Source: Amycolatopsis nigrescens CSC17Ta-90 (GTDB lineage: Bacteria; Actinomycetota; Actinomycetes; Mycobacteriales; Pseudonocardiaceae). From it: 64,000 bases of DNA. The stretch is taken from positions 877,746 through 941,745 of the forward strand of contig NZ_ARVW01000001.1 in NCBI RefSeq assembly GCF_000384315.1. Reading direction: 5' to 3'. The position numbers and the translations under genes are program-made. The notes beneath the pieces were generated by a model. The model was not told the origin of the DNA and searched no databases. It saw nothing but the letters and a program-made list of their open reading frames with translations. This document shows positions 44,094 to 51,748 of this stretch, in pieces (the stretch's first letter is position 1; the number at the start of each line of letters is the position of its first letter).

Positions 44094-44104
44094 ACATCCG
44101 ATGT
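44094..44104. promoter_or_regulatory. operator candidate 2 of the fucose regulator
   Basis: ACATCCGATGT is a perfect palindrome around a central C, 36 bp upstream of the first gene of the main fucose operon and followed by AT-rich TATAT. The start region of that gene also contains GAAACATCCG on the coding strand, as in the operator at 36819. The two sites flank the regulated operons. Confidence 0.6.
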
Positions 44105-44165
44105 ATATCTCATCGCCCGCCGGGAATCTAGGGGGCGGACGGGTTGTGATCGCGGAGTGATCAGC

Positions 44166-44669
44166 TCAGTCGATGTGCTTCTCGAAGAAGTGCTCCCCAT
44201 AGGTGGCCTCCCAGAACGGCTCGACCTCCGCATAGCCGTTCTTGGCGTACAGCCCCCTGGCCTCCACCAGGTCATTCCGGGTGTCCAGCCGGAGACGGCG
44301 GATGCCGAGGGCGCGCGCCTCCCGCTCGGCGGCGCGCAGCAGCCGCGAGCCGCCGCCCTGGCCGCGCGCGGCGGCGTCGACGTACATCCGGGTCAGCGCG
44401 GCGGTGCCGGGTTCGCGCAGTCGCAGGCCGACACATCCGACCGTTCGCCCGCCGGCGGTGGCGACCAGGAACAGGCCGGTCGGCGGCACCAGGTCGTCGC
44501 TGGGCTCCTCCGCCATCGCCATGTCGACCACGGACTCGGCCACTTCGCGTTGCCAGTACCGGTTGACGATCTCGACGTAGTAGCGCCGGAGCACGGCCGC
44601 GGCCTCCGGCTGCTCGGGCCGGGCGGGGCTGATCTCCCACGCCGGGGTGGGGGTCACCGAATTGCGCAC
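44166..44669 (-). CDS. GNAT acetyltransferase
   Basis: A 167-residue GNAT-family protein with the acetyl-CoA loop RGQGGGSRLLRAAEREA near residue 115 and a C-terminal FWEATYGEHFFEK typical of small-molecule or protein N-acetyltransferases. GTG start at 44669; a second GTG five codons in has no ribosome site. Substrate unknown. Confidence 0.82.
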   Translation of the reverse strand: MRNSVTPTPAWEISPARPEQPEAAAVLRRYYVEIVNRYWQREVAESVVDMAMAEEPSDDLVPPTGLFLVATAGGRTVGCVGLRLREPGTAALTRMYVDAAARGQGGGSRLLRAAEREARALGIRRLRLDTRNDLVEARGLYAKNGYAEVEPFWEATYGEHFFEKHID

Positions 44670-44701
44670 ACAGCCATCCTGACCCGGCCGTCCAGCGGTT
44701 T

Positions 44702-45520
44702 TCAGCCCGGCAGCCGCACCCCGGCGAGCTGAGTGGCCTGCGCGACCAGCCGTCCGGTGGCGTCCCAGACGTGCGCGACCTCGTCCATCCGGTCCCCGGT
44801 CACCTCGGTAGCCGTCATCCGCACCCGCACCGGGCCCGGCGCGGGCAGCGCGCGCAGATAGGCGCTGAGCTGCACGGTCGGCGCCCAGCCCGGCAGGCCG
44901 AGCTGGTAGGACACCGGCGGCACCGGATCCAACGCGACCAGCAGGCTGAGCGGGTCCCAGTCGGTGCCGTCGGCGAGCCGCTGCCAGGTCTGGATGCACC
45001 CCGGCGCCGAGCGGGTGCCGAAGTCGGCACCGAACGAGCCGGGGTCGAGATGCTGGGTGACGACCTCCATCAGCGGCACCTTGAACTCGCCGCCGGGCGC
45101 CTCCACCGTCGCCGGCACGCAGTCCTGTTCCGGCGGCAGCTCGGGCGCGGTCAGCGCGGACCAGGCCGGAGCGTCCGCGCTGAGCGTGCCCTGGGTGATC
45201 AGTGCCTCCACGCAGGGCCGGTCGTGCTGGCTCAGCCGCGCCCTGACCTGGGTCACCCCGCGACCGGCGCGCAGGACCTCCACCTCGGCCACCGCCGGGC
45301 CGGAGTCCGGGGCGGTGCTGAACAGGCCGCTCACCGCGGTCGGCTGGGGATGCGCGGGGCCGGTCACCTCGGCGGCCGCCCTGGCCAGGATCGCGAGCAG
45401 GTACCCGCCGTGCAGCTTGGTGCCGATCGCCCACTGCGGGTCGAGCTCGGTGTCGAAAACCGCCGTCCCGGACTTCGAACCGCGCGGCACGACCGCGGTG
45501 GCCTCGGTGAAGCTTCCCAT
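44702..45520 (-). CDS. acyl-CoA thioesterase-like protein (double hot-dog)
   Basis: A 272-residue TesB-like thioesterase: WAIGTKLHGGYLLAILARA in the first hot-dog domain and an LSAYLRALP with VRVRMTATEV in the second. It would hydrolyse acyl-CoA esters. It is divergent from a TetR gene, with a good operator between them, so it is probably that regulator's target. Confidence 0.78.
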   Translation of the reverse strand: MGSFTEATAVVPRGSKSGTAVFDTELDPQWAIGTKLHGGYLLAILARAAAEVTGPAHPQPTAVSGLFSTAPDSGPAVAEVEVLRAGRGVTQVRARLSQHDRPCVEALITQGTLSADAPAWSALTAPELPPEQDCVPATVEAPGGEFKVPLMEVVTQHLDPGSFGADFGTRSAPGCIQTWQRLADGTDWDPLSLLVALDPVPPVSYQLGLPGWAPTVQLSAYLRALPAPGPVRVRMTATEVTGDRMDEVAHVWDATGRLVAQATQLAGVRLPG

Positions 45521-45545
45521 CAGCCCTCCCTTCCCTGCGATCAAG

Positions 45546-45572
45546 TTGACACCGTCAGGTTAACGATGTCAA
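45546..45572. promoter_or_regulatory. TetR operator between thioesterase and tetR genes
   Basis: TTGACACCGT and ACGATGTCAA form a 10-bp inverted repeat with one mismatch around a 7-nt spacer, centred in the 61-bp divergent gap. It covers a TTGACA -35-like box and ends 10 bp before the tetR ATG, the usual position for an autorepressor. Confidence 0.65.
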
Positions 45573-45581
45573 CCTCGTCCC

Positions 45582-46250
45582 ATGAGCACCAGGGTCCGGG
45601 CCCGGCGCGGTGAGGGCGAGCGCCTGCGGGAGGAGATCCTGCGGGTGGCCGAGGAGCTGCTGGTCGAGTCCGGCAGCGAGGACGCGCTGACCCTGCGGGC
45701 GGTGGCGCGGCTGGCCGGGGTCACCACGCCGTCGGTGTACCTGCACTTCGCCGACAAGGAGGCGCTGGTCCAGGCGGTCTGCCTGCGGTCGTGGAACGAG
45801 CTGCGCGAACGGATGCACGCGGCCGCGGCCAGTGCCGAGGACCCGTTCCTCGCGCTCGGCCGGTGCGGGCACGCCTACGCCAGGTTCGCCCTCGACCACC
45901 CGGTGCAGTACCGGCTGCTGATGATGCGGCCGGGTAGCCCGCAGGCCTCGGCGACCTGCTTCGGGCACATGGTCGACGGCGTTTCGGCCTGCGTAAGTGC
46001 CGGTGTGCTGCGCGGCGACCCGAAGGTGCTCGCGCTCGGCCTGTGGTCGGCCCTGCACGGCTGCGTCTCACTGCTGATCGCGCAACCCGGCTTCGCCTGG
46101 CCCGAGGACCTCGACGCCTTCATCGACGACACCATCCGGATGGCGGGCCTCGGCTCCGCGCTGGCGTCCCGCCTCCCCCGCCGCACCATCCCGGCCGCCG
46201 CCACCCTCACCACCGAACTCGACACCTTCGCCGCCCGGCTCACCCACTGA
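45582..46250 (+). CDS. TetR-family regulator
   Basis: A 222-residue regulator. The N-terminal helix-turn-helix (TLRAVARLAGVTTPSVYLHFADKEALV) is followed by a TetR_C_13-like ligand domain (LDHPVQYRLLMM). Likely represses itself and the divergent thioesterase through the palindrome at 45546-45572. Confidence 0.88.
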   Translation: MSTRVRARRGEGERLREEILRVAEELLVESGSEDALTLRAVARLAGVTTPSVYLHFADKEALVQAVCLRSWNELRERMHAAAASAEDPFLALGRCGHAYARFALDHPVQYRLLMMRPGSPQASATCFGHMVDGVSACVSAGVLRGDPKVLALGLWSALHGCVSLLIAQPGFAWPEDLDAFIDDTIRMAGLGSALASRLPRRTIPAAATLTTELDTFAARLTH

Positions 46251-46274
46251 CGCCACCGGCCAACTCGGTGCCGC

Positions 46275-46344
46275 CACGAGCAAACTCGGTGCCGGGAACG
46301 GCCAACTCGCGAGTTTGCCGAACGCGGCGGTGAGTTTGCTCGTG
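46275..46344. terminator. composite bidirectional terminator between tetR and an SDR gene
   Basis: CACGAGCAAACTC (46275-46287) pairs perfectly with 46332-46344. Inside the loop a second near-palindrome, GGCCAACTCG with CGAGTTTGCC (46300-46319), can form its own hairpin, giving a cruciform. AACTCGGTGCCG occurs twice in the left part. It lies between convergent genes. Confidence 0.7.
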
Positions 46345-46352
46345 ACGACGGG

Positions 46353-47171
46353 TCAGCGGAGGGTCCGTTTGGCGGCGAGGGCGACCAGGCGCTGGTAGGT
46401 GGCACCGAAAACGCGCGGGAGCGCGTCGATCAGGTAGGCGTCCGCGCCGATCAGGATCTTCGGGCTGTTGCGGGCCACGCCGCGCAGGATGGTCGCGGCC
46501 GCGGCCTCCGGCGAGGTGCGCGCGATCTTGTCGAAGGCGCGCGCGAGCTCGTCGGTGTTGCGGCTCGCGGCCGCCCGCGCGTCGCGGGCGATGTTGGTCC
46601 TGATCCCGCCGGGGTGCACGCAGCTGACCCGCACCGGGCGCTTCTCGATCAGCATCTCCTGGCGCAGCGCCTCGGTGAACCCGCGGACGGCGAACTTGGT
46701 CGCGTTGTACGCGCTCTGCGACGGGACGCCGATCAAGCCGAACACGCTGGAGATGTTCACCAGGTGCCCGTCCCCGGAGGCGATCAGGTGCGGCAGGAAC
46801 GCCTTGGTGCCGTTGACCACCCCGCCGAAGTTGATCCCGACGATCCAGTCGAGCTGGTCCCAGGTCATCTCGGCGACCGTGCCGGTGAGCGCGACCCCGG
46901 CGTTGTTCACCACCAGGTTGACCTTGCCGAACTCCCCGGCCACCTGCTCGGCGTGCGCCAGCACGGCCCCCCGGTCGGCCACGTCGAGCTGGTAGGACTG
47001 CACCCGCGCACCGGCCTTCTCGCAGTGCGCCGCGGTATCCGCGGCCCGCGCGGAGTCCACATCGGACAGAGCCAGCGCGGCCCCCTTCCCGGCCAGGTTC
47101 AGCGCGAGCGCCCTGCCGATGCCCGAACCGGCCCCGGTGATCACCGCGACCTTGCCGGTGAAGTCCTTCAT
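46353..47171 (-). CDS. short-chain dehydrogenase, SadH-like
   Basis: A 272-residue SDR with VITGAGSGIGRALA, NNAGVALTG and SSVFGLIGVPSQSAYNATKFAVRG (Ser-Tyr-Lys). The extended C-terminus (KILIGADAYLIDALPRVFG) matches the group that includes mycobacterial SadH of the mymA locus. Substrate is probably a long-chain or lipid alcohol/ketone. Upstream lies a GATAC/GTATC inverted repeat. Confidence 0.85.
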   Translation of the reverse strand: MKDFTGKVAVITGAGSGIGRALALNLAGKGAALALSDVDSARAADTAAHCEKAGARVQSYQLDVADRGAVLAHAEQVAGEFGKVNLVVNNAGVALTGTVAEMTWDQLDWIVGINFGGVVNGTKAFLPHLIASGDGHLVNISSVFGLIGVPSQSAYNATKFAVRGFTEALRQEMLIEKRPVRVSCVHPGGIRTNIARDARAAASRNTDELARAFDKIARTSPEAAAATILRGVARNSPKILIGADAYLIDALPRVFGATYQRLVALAAKRTLR

Positions 47172-47199
47172 CCGCGCGTCCCTTCGACTGGGAGATACG

Positions 47200-47216
47200 A
47201 GATACCGTAAGTATCT
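47200..47216. promoter_or_regulatory. inverted repeat upstream of the SadH-like gene
   Basis: AGATAC-CGTAA-GTATCT, a perfect 6-bp repeat with a 5-bp spacer, 29 bp before the SDR ATG in an AT-rich patch. Related GTAT/ATAC repeats occur upstream of the monooxygenase at 51041-51103, hinting at a common regulator. Confidence 0.4.
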
Positions 47217-47277
47217 GTTACCGTCAGTACTATCGCCGCTCCCGGTACGCAGTGTCAACACACAGGAGTGACCAGGT

Positions 47278-47403
47278 ATGACTGTGTCTAATTCAAATGA
47301 ACGTTATGCACCCTTGCCGGTGCGCCCGCCGTCCGTGCGTCACCGGCATCCGGCCGCCGCGAGCCACCCTCCGGGCGGCCCCCGTCGACCAGATAGTGCA
47401 TAA
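47278..47403 (+). CDS. possible 41-residue leader ORF
   Basis: ATG 47278 has AGGAG nine bases upstream, and the frame stops at TAA 47401-47403, five bases before the ATG of the next gene. That next gene has no ribosome site of its own, so translation of this ORF could feed it. The peptide is Pro/Arg-rich and resembles nothing I know. Coding is unproven. Confidence 0.3.
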   Translation: MTVSNSNERYAPLPVRPPSVRHRHPAAASHPPGGPRRPDSA

Positions 47404-47408
47404 CCCTC

Positions 47409-48587
47409 ATGACTGCTGCACGCGAATACGACGTGGTCGTCTTCGGGGCGACCGGGTTCACCGGCGGCATGACCGCCGAGTACCTGGCCCGCGCCGCGCC
47501 ACCCGGCTTTCGCTTGGCGCTGGCCGGGCGCAACCGGGGCAAGCTCGAAGCCGTGCGCGCCCGGCTGGCCGCGCTCGATCCGGCCTGCGCGGAGCTGCCG
47601 CTGCTGACCGCGGACATCACCGACCGGGACTCGATCCTGGCAGTCGCACGGGCCACCAAGGTGGTGATCACCACGGTCGGGCCGTACGCGCTGTACGGCG
47701 CGCCGCTGGTGGCGGCCTGCGCCGAGGCGGGCACCGATTACGTCGACCTGTGCGGTGAGCCGGAGTTCGTCGACCGCACCTACCTGAACCAACATGCGAA
47801 GGCGCGGTCGAGCGGGGCGCGGATCGTGCACGCCTGCGGGTTCGACTCGATCCCCTACGACCTCGGGGTGCTCTACACCGTGCGGCAGCTTCCCTCGGAC
47901 GTACCGCTCCAGGTCCGCGGGCAGGTCCGCATCGGCGCGACGCTCTCCGGCGGCACCTTCGCCAGCGCCCTGACCGCAGCCGCCAGGCCGGTGGCGATGT
48001 GGCGGGCGGCGAAGGAACGCGCCAATGCCGAGCCACGCCCCGAAGGGCGCCGGGCGCGGGCACTGACCGGTAGGCCGCGTCGCGACCACGAAACCGGGCA
48101 CTGGCTGGTGCCGCTGCCGAACCTGGACCCGCAGATCGTCGCGCGCTCGGCGGCCGCGCTCGAGGAGTACGGACCGGACTTCGGCTACACGCACTACGCC
48201 GCGGTCAAGCGGCTGCCGACCGTCCTCGCCGGCGCGGCGGGCGTGGCGGCCATGGCCGCCCTCGCGCAGGTCCCGCCCGTCCGCAACGCGCTGGGAAACC
48301 TGCGCAAGCCCGGCGAAGGGCCGAGCCCGGAGCGGCGGGCGCAGTCCTGGTTCGAGGTGAGGTTCGTCGGCGAGGGCGGCGGGCAGCGGGTGGTCACCGA
48401 GGTCTCCGGCGGCGACCCCGGCTACGACGAGAGCGCGAAGATGCTCGCCGAGTCGGCCCTGTGCCTGGCCGTGGACGATCTACCGGAGACGGCCGGACAG
48501 CTCACCACCGCGGTCGCCATGGGCGACGCGCTCGTCGATCGCCTGACCAAAGCCGGCATCACCTTCCGCACCCTGCCCGGCTCGTGA
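47409..48587 (+). CDS. saccharopine dehydrogenase-family / trans-acting enoyl reductase-like protein
   Basis: A 392-residue protein with an N-terminal Rossmann domain (VVVFGATGFTGGMTAEYLA), TVGPYALYGAPLVAACAEAGTDYVDLCGE and HACGFDSIPYDLG. These are the landmarks of the mycobacterial Rv2449c/Rv2953 group; Rv2953 is an enoyl reductase acting with polyketide synthases in lipid synthesis. Its stop TGA is supplied by the following palindrome. Confidence 0.82.
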   Translation: MTAAREYDVVVFGATGFTGGMTAEYLARAAPPGFRLALAGRNRGKLEAVRARLAALDPACAELPLLTADITDRDSILAVARATKVVITTVGPYALYGAPLVAACAEAGTDYVDLCGEPEFVDRTYLNQHAKARSSGARIVHACGFDSIPYDLGVLYTVRQLPSDVPLQVRGQVRIGATLSGGTFASALTAAARPVAMWRAAKERANAEPRPEGRRARALTGRPRRDHETGHWLVPLPNLDPQIVARSAAALEEYGPDFGYTHYAAVKRLPTVLAGAAGVAAMAALAQVPPVRNALGNLRKPGEGPSPERRAQSWFEVRFVGEGGGQRVVTEVSGGDPGYDESAKMLAESALCLAVDDLPETAGQLTTAVAMGDALVDRLTKAGITFRTLPGS

Positions 48588-48653
48588 GTGACGGTGTCTA
48601 AGCGGGACACCCGCACCCGAGGTGTTGCCCCCAGCAACGCTTTTCACTCACGA
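48582..48653. repeat. palindrome family 1 copy interrupted by the pca-insert core
   Basis: Ends TCGTGAGTGA (48582-48591) and TCACTCACGA (48644-48653) match the hairpins at 4627 and 22427. The left arm is broken after GAGTGA by about 31 bp that contain GCGGGACACCCGCACCCG (48602-48619), the core of pca inserts A and B. The ends provide stop codons for both convergent genes (48585-48587 on +, 48644-48646 on -). Confidence 0.7.
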
Positions 48654-49525
48654 CCCTGACCGCGGGACTCGACCTGCTTGGCGACGCGCTGGGTGTAGTC
48701 GGCACGTCCGGCGGGATCGATTGACGTGAGGGCGCGGTTGTCGCCGATCAGCCGGCGACCGAGGTTCATCAGCGGTTCCGGGGTGAGCGCGGCCAGCAGG
48801 TCCCAGGCGCCGACGTAGCCGGGCACCGGGATCTCCGCCCGCCGGGTGCGGCAGCTGCGCAGCACCGCGGCGGCGATGTCCTCCGGATCCACCGTCGGCA
48901 GGCCCCCGCCCAGCGGCACCCCGGACGCCAGCCCGGTCCGCACCGCGCTGGGCAGCACCGCGCTCACGCTCACCCCGGTGCCCGCGTACTCCCGCCGGAC
49001 CGCGGCGGTCAGCCCGACCGCGGCGAACTTGCTCGCGTTGTACACCGCCATCCCCGGCAACGGAATCTTGCCGGCCATGGAGGCGATGTTGACCACGTGC
49101 CCGCGGCCACGGGCGATCATCGCGGGCAGCACCAGCCGCATCCCGTGGATCGGGCCCCAGACGTTGACGTCCATCGTGGTCCGGCTGAGCGCGTCCGCCT
49201 CGGTCAGGAAGTCGCCGAGCGGCATCACCCCGGCGTTGTTCACCAGCACGTCGATCCGGCCGAACTCGGCGAGCACCGCGGAGCTGAACGCCTCGAAGGA
49301 CGCCCGCGCCGAAACGTCCACTGTGTACGGACGCGTGGCCGGACCGATCGCCTTCGCGGCCTCCTCGGCTGCCGCGCGGTCCAGGTCGCCGAGGCAGACG
49401 GTCGCGCCGCGCGCCGCGAACGCCTCGGCGGTGGCGCGGCCGATCCCGCGCCCGCCGCCGGTGACCACCACGACCGCGCCGGCCAGGTCGATCGCCGGGT
49501 AACGGTGGGAGAAAGGCAGTTTCAC
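48644..49525 (-). CDS. short-chain dehydrogenase
   Basis: A 293-residue SDR: VVTGGGRGIGRATAEAF, NNAGVMPLGDF, and IASMAGKIPLPGMAVYNASKFAAVG. It has an extended C-terminus like the SDR at 46353. GTG start overlapping the monooxygenase stop (GTGA), so the two are cotranscribed. It may oxidise the product or substrate alcohol of the monooxygenase. Confidence 0.87.
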   Translation of the reverse strand: MKLPFSHRYPAIDLAGAVVVVTGGGRGIGRATAEAFAARGATVCLGDLDRAAAEEAAKAIGPATRPYTVDVSARASFEAFSSAVLAEFGRIDVLVNNAGVMPLGDFLTEADALSRTTMDVNVWGPIHGMRLVLPAMIARGRGHVVNIASMAGKIPLPGMAVYNASKFAAVGLTAAVRREYAGTGVSVSAVLPSAVRTGLASGVPLGGGLPTVDPEDIAAAVLRSCRTRRAEIPVPGYVGAWDLLAALTPEPLMNLGRRLIGDNRALTSIDPAGRADYTQRVAKQVESRGQGRE

Positions 49526-51024
49526 GACACGCTCCGCTCTGCTTCCACGTCCCGGCCGACGGTGTCGACCGTGTACTCGGCGGGGTCGAACTCCCGGATC
49601 CGCGCCCGCAGCCGCCCGGTCGACCACGGCCAGTTGAAACTGTTGCGGCCGTTCTCGTCCAGGTAGTAGCTAGAGCAGCCACCGGAGTTGTAGACGGTGC
49701 CCGGCAACGCCGCCTGCACCTCGTCGTTGAACGCGTCCTGCACGTCGCGCCGCACGTCCACCTCGGTCCAGCCGTGCCGCAGGATCCGGGTGACGCCGTC
49801 CATGGCGTAGGCCAGTTGCGCCTCCAGGATCATGAACGCGGAGCTGTGCCCGGTGCCGAGGCTGGGGCCGAGCAGCAGGAAGGCGTTCGGGAACCCGGCC
49901 ACCGTGGTGCCGAGGTAGGCCCGCGGGCTGCCCTGCCAGTGCTCGGCCAGGCTGCGCCCGCCCGCGTCGAACACCCGGTCCGCCACCGGCATGTCCAGGA
50001 TGTGGAAGCCGGTGCCGAAGATGATGGCATCCACCTCGGCCGAGGAACCGTCCGCGCCGAGCACCCTGTTCCCTTCCACCGCGCGCACCGCGGTGGCATG
50101 AACGTCCACATTGGACTTCGTCAGCGCCGGATAGTAGCGGTTGGACATCAGCAGCCGCTTGCAGCCCAGGGTGTAGTCCGGGGTCAGCGCCGCGCGCAGC
50201 CGCGGGTCGCGCACGGTCAGCCGCAGGTGCGCCAGGCCGATCCGCTGCACCTGGCGCAGGATCCACGGCCGCCGGAAGCCGACGCCGAGCGCCTCCATCG
50301 CGCCGTATTCGACGGCCCGCAGCGCGCGCTGGGTCCGCGGGAACCGGTGCAGCAGCCGGCGTTCCACGCGCGGCACGTAGTGGTCCGGCTTGGGCAGCAC
50401 CCACTGCGCGGTGCGCTGGAACAGGTGCAGCGCGGCCACCTTCGGCTGGATCTCCGGCACGAACTGGACCGCGGACGCCCCGGTGCCGACCACCGCGACC
50501 CGCTTGCCGGTCAGGTCGTACTCGTGGTTCCAGCGCGAAGAGTGGAAGACCTCGCCGCCGGAGTCACGGAAGCCGTCGAGGCCGGGCAGTTCGGGGATCT
50601 TCGGTTCGTGCCACGGCCCGGTGCCGGCGATCACGATCCGCGCGCTGAACTTCCCCTTGCTGGTCTCCAGCCGCCAGAGCTTGCCGGCGGCGTCCCACTG
50701 CGCCCGGAGCATCTCCACCCCGAACCGCAGGTGCCCCGTCACCCCGTGGCGGCGCGCGGTGTCGGCCAGATAGGCACGGATCTCCGGCTGCCCGGCGAAC
50801 ATCCGGGTCCACTCCGGGTTGGGCGCGAACGAGTACGAGTACAGCGCCGATGGCACGTCGCAGGCGCAGCCGGGATAGGTGTTGTCGCGCCAGGTGCCGC
50901 CCAGCTCAGCGGCCTTCTCCAGCACCGCGAACTCGGTGATCCCGGCCTGGCGGAGGCGGATCGCGGCGCCGATGCCGGAGGCGCCGGCACCGATCACCAG
51001 CACTTCGAAGTGACGTTGCTCCAT
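49522..51024 (-). CDS. Baeyer-Villiger-type flavin monooxygenase (MymA-like)
   Basis: A 500-residue class B flavoprotein. FAD motif VIGAGASGIGAAIRLRQAG at the N-terminus, NADPH motif VVGTGASAVQFVPEI near residue 175, and just before it FHSSRWNHEYDLTGKRV, the fingerprint FxGxxxHxxxW with Ser for Gly. It would insert oxygen next to a ketone or act on long-chain substrates, as proposed for mycobacterial MymA. Forms a unit with the SDR downstream. Confidence 0.88.
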   Translation of the reverse strand: MEQRHFEVLVIGAGASGIGAAIRLRQAGITEFAVLEKAAELGGTWRDNTYPGCACDVPSALYSYSFAPNPEWTRMFAGQPEIRAYLADTARRHGVTGHLRFGVEMLRAQWDAAGKLWRLETSKGKFSARIVIAGTGPWHEPKIPELPGLDGFRDSGGEVFHSSRWNHEYDLTGKRVAVVGTGASAVQFVPEIQPKVAALHLFQRTAQWVLPKPDHYVPRVERRLLHRFPRTQRALRAVEYGAMEALGVGFRRPWILRQVQRIGLAHLRLTVRDPRLRAALTPDYTLGCKRLLMSNRYYPALTKSNVDVHATAVRAVEGNRVLGADGSSAEVDAIIFGTGFHILDMPVADRVFDAGGRSLAEHWQGSPRAYLGTTVAGFPNAFLLLGPSLGTGHSSAFMILEAQLAYAMDGVTRILRHGWTEVDVRRDVQDAFNDEVQAALPGTVYNSGGCSSYYLDENGRNSFNWPWSTGRLRARIREFDPAEYTVDTVGRDVEAERSVS

Positions 51025-51040
51025 ACGGCCGGAGACTAGC

Positions 51041-51103
51041 AGTATCTCAATACCAAGGGTACCCCTAACAATGTTCAATAAAGACCGCGAGTATCCCGAT
51101 ACT
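51041..51103. promoter_or_regulatory. cluster of small palindromes in the monooxygenase-tetR gap
   Basis: Within the 106-bp divergent gap lie GTAT-CTCA-ATAC (51042-51053), GGGTACCC (51057-51064) and AGTATC-CC-GATACT (51090-51103). Any may bind the TetR encoded at 51131. AGTATC-CC-GATACT is the longest perfect repeat. Confidence 0.45.
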
Positions 51104-51130
51104 GGCCCGATCAGCGAATAGAGTGTTCCC

Positions 51131-51736
51131 ATGGCCAGACTCACCCGCGCCGAAAGCCAGGCGCGCACCCGCGAGCAGCTCGTCGCGACGGCCAAGGACC
51201 TGTTCCTGCGCGACGGCTACTCCGCCACGTCGCTGGAGAAGGTCGCCGACGAGGCGGGCTATTCGAAGGGCGCGGTCTACTCCAACTTCCGCAGCAAGGA
51301 CGAGCTCTGCCTGGCCGCGCTGGACCGGATCCACCAGGAGCAGGCCGAGCTGATGGCCGAGTCGCTGGTCGGCGCCGAGGGGATGGACGGCCTGCTCACC
51401 GCGTTCCAAGCCTGGGCCGAACGCAGCATCGGCGACGAGGCGTGGACCGCGCTGGAGGTCGAGTTCGCCACCAACGCCCGGCACGACCCGGAGATCCGGC
51501 GGGAGCTGGCGGTACGGGACAAGGCCATCCGCGACTCCATCGCCGGGCTGCTCACCAGCTACTCCGACCGGTTCGACATCGTGCTGCCGATGTCCGCCGA
51601 CGACACCGCGACCGCATTGCTCAGCCTCGGCATCGGGCTCGGCGTGCAACGCGCCATCGACCCCGGCATCCCGGTCAACGTGCTGCCCGACGTCATCCGC
51701 ATCTTCGCCGGGGCCCGCAGCTACGTGACGTCCTGA
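51131..51736 (+). CDS. TetR-family regulator
   Basis: A 201-residue regulator with helix-turn-helix SATSLEKVADEAGYSKGAVYSNFRSKDEL and an AcrR-like C-terminal domain. Divergent from the monooxygenase-SDR unit and convergent with the acyl-CoA synthetase gene, 12 bp away. The natural controller of the lipid cluster. Confidence 0.88.
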   Translation: MARLTRAESQARTREQLVATAKDLFLRDGYSATSLEKVADEAGYSKGAVYSNFRSKDELCLAALDRIHQEQAELMAESLVGAEGMDGLLTAFQAWAERSIGDEAWTALEVEFATNARHDPEIRRELAVRDKAIRDSIAGLLTSYSDRFDIVLPMSADDTATALLSLGIGLGVQRAIDPGIPVNVLPDVIRIFAGARSYVTS

Positions 51737-51748
51737 GCGGACTGAACG

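Noticed and set aside
46261..46320. Possible short CRISPR-like repeats (AACTCGGTGCCG twice)
   Set aside because: Only two short copies within a hairpin between convergent genes; no regular spacers and no cas genes.
47297..47758. 153-residue + strand frame over the enoyl-reductase start
   Set aside because: Overlaps the well-supported gene at 47409 in another frame and has shadow composition.
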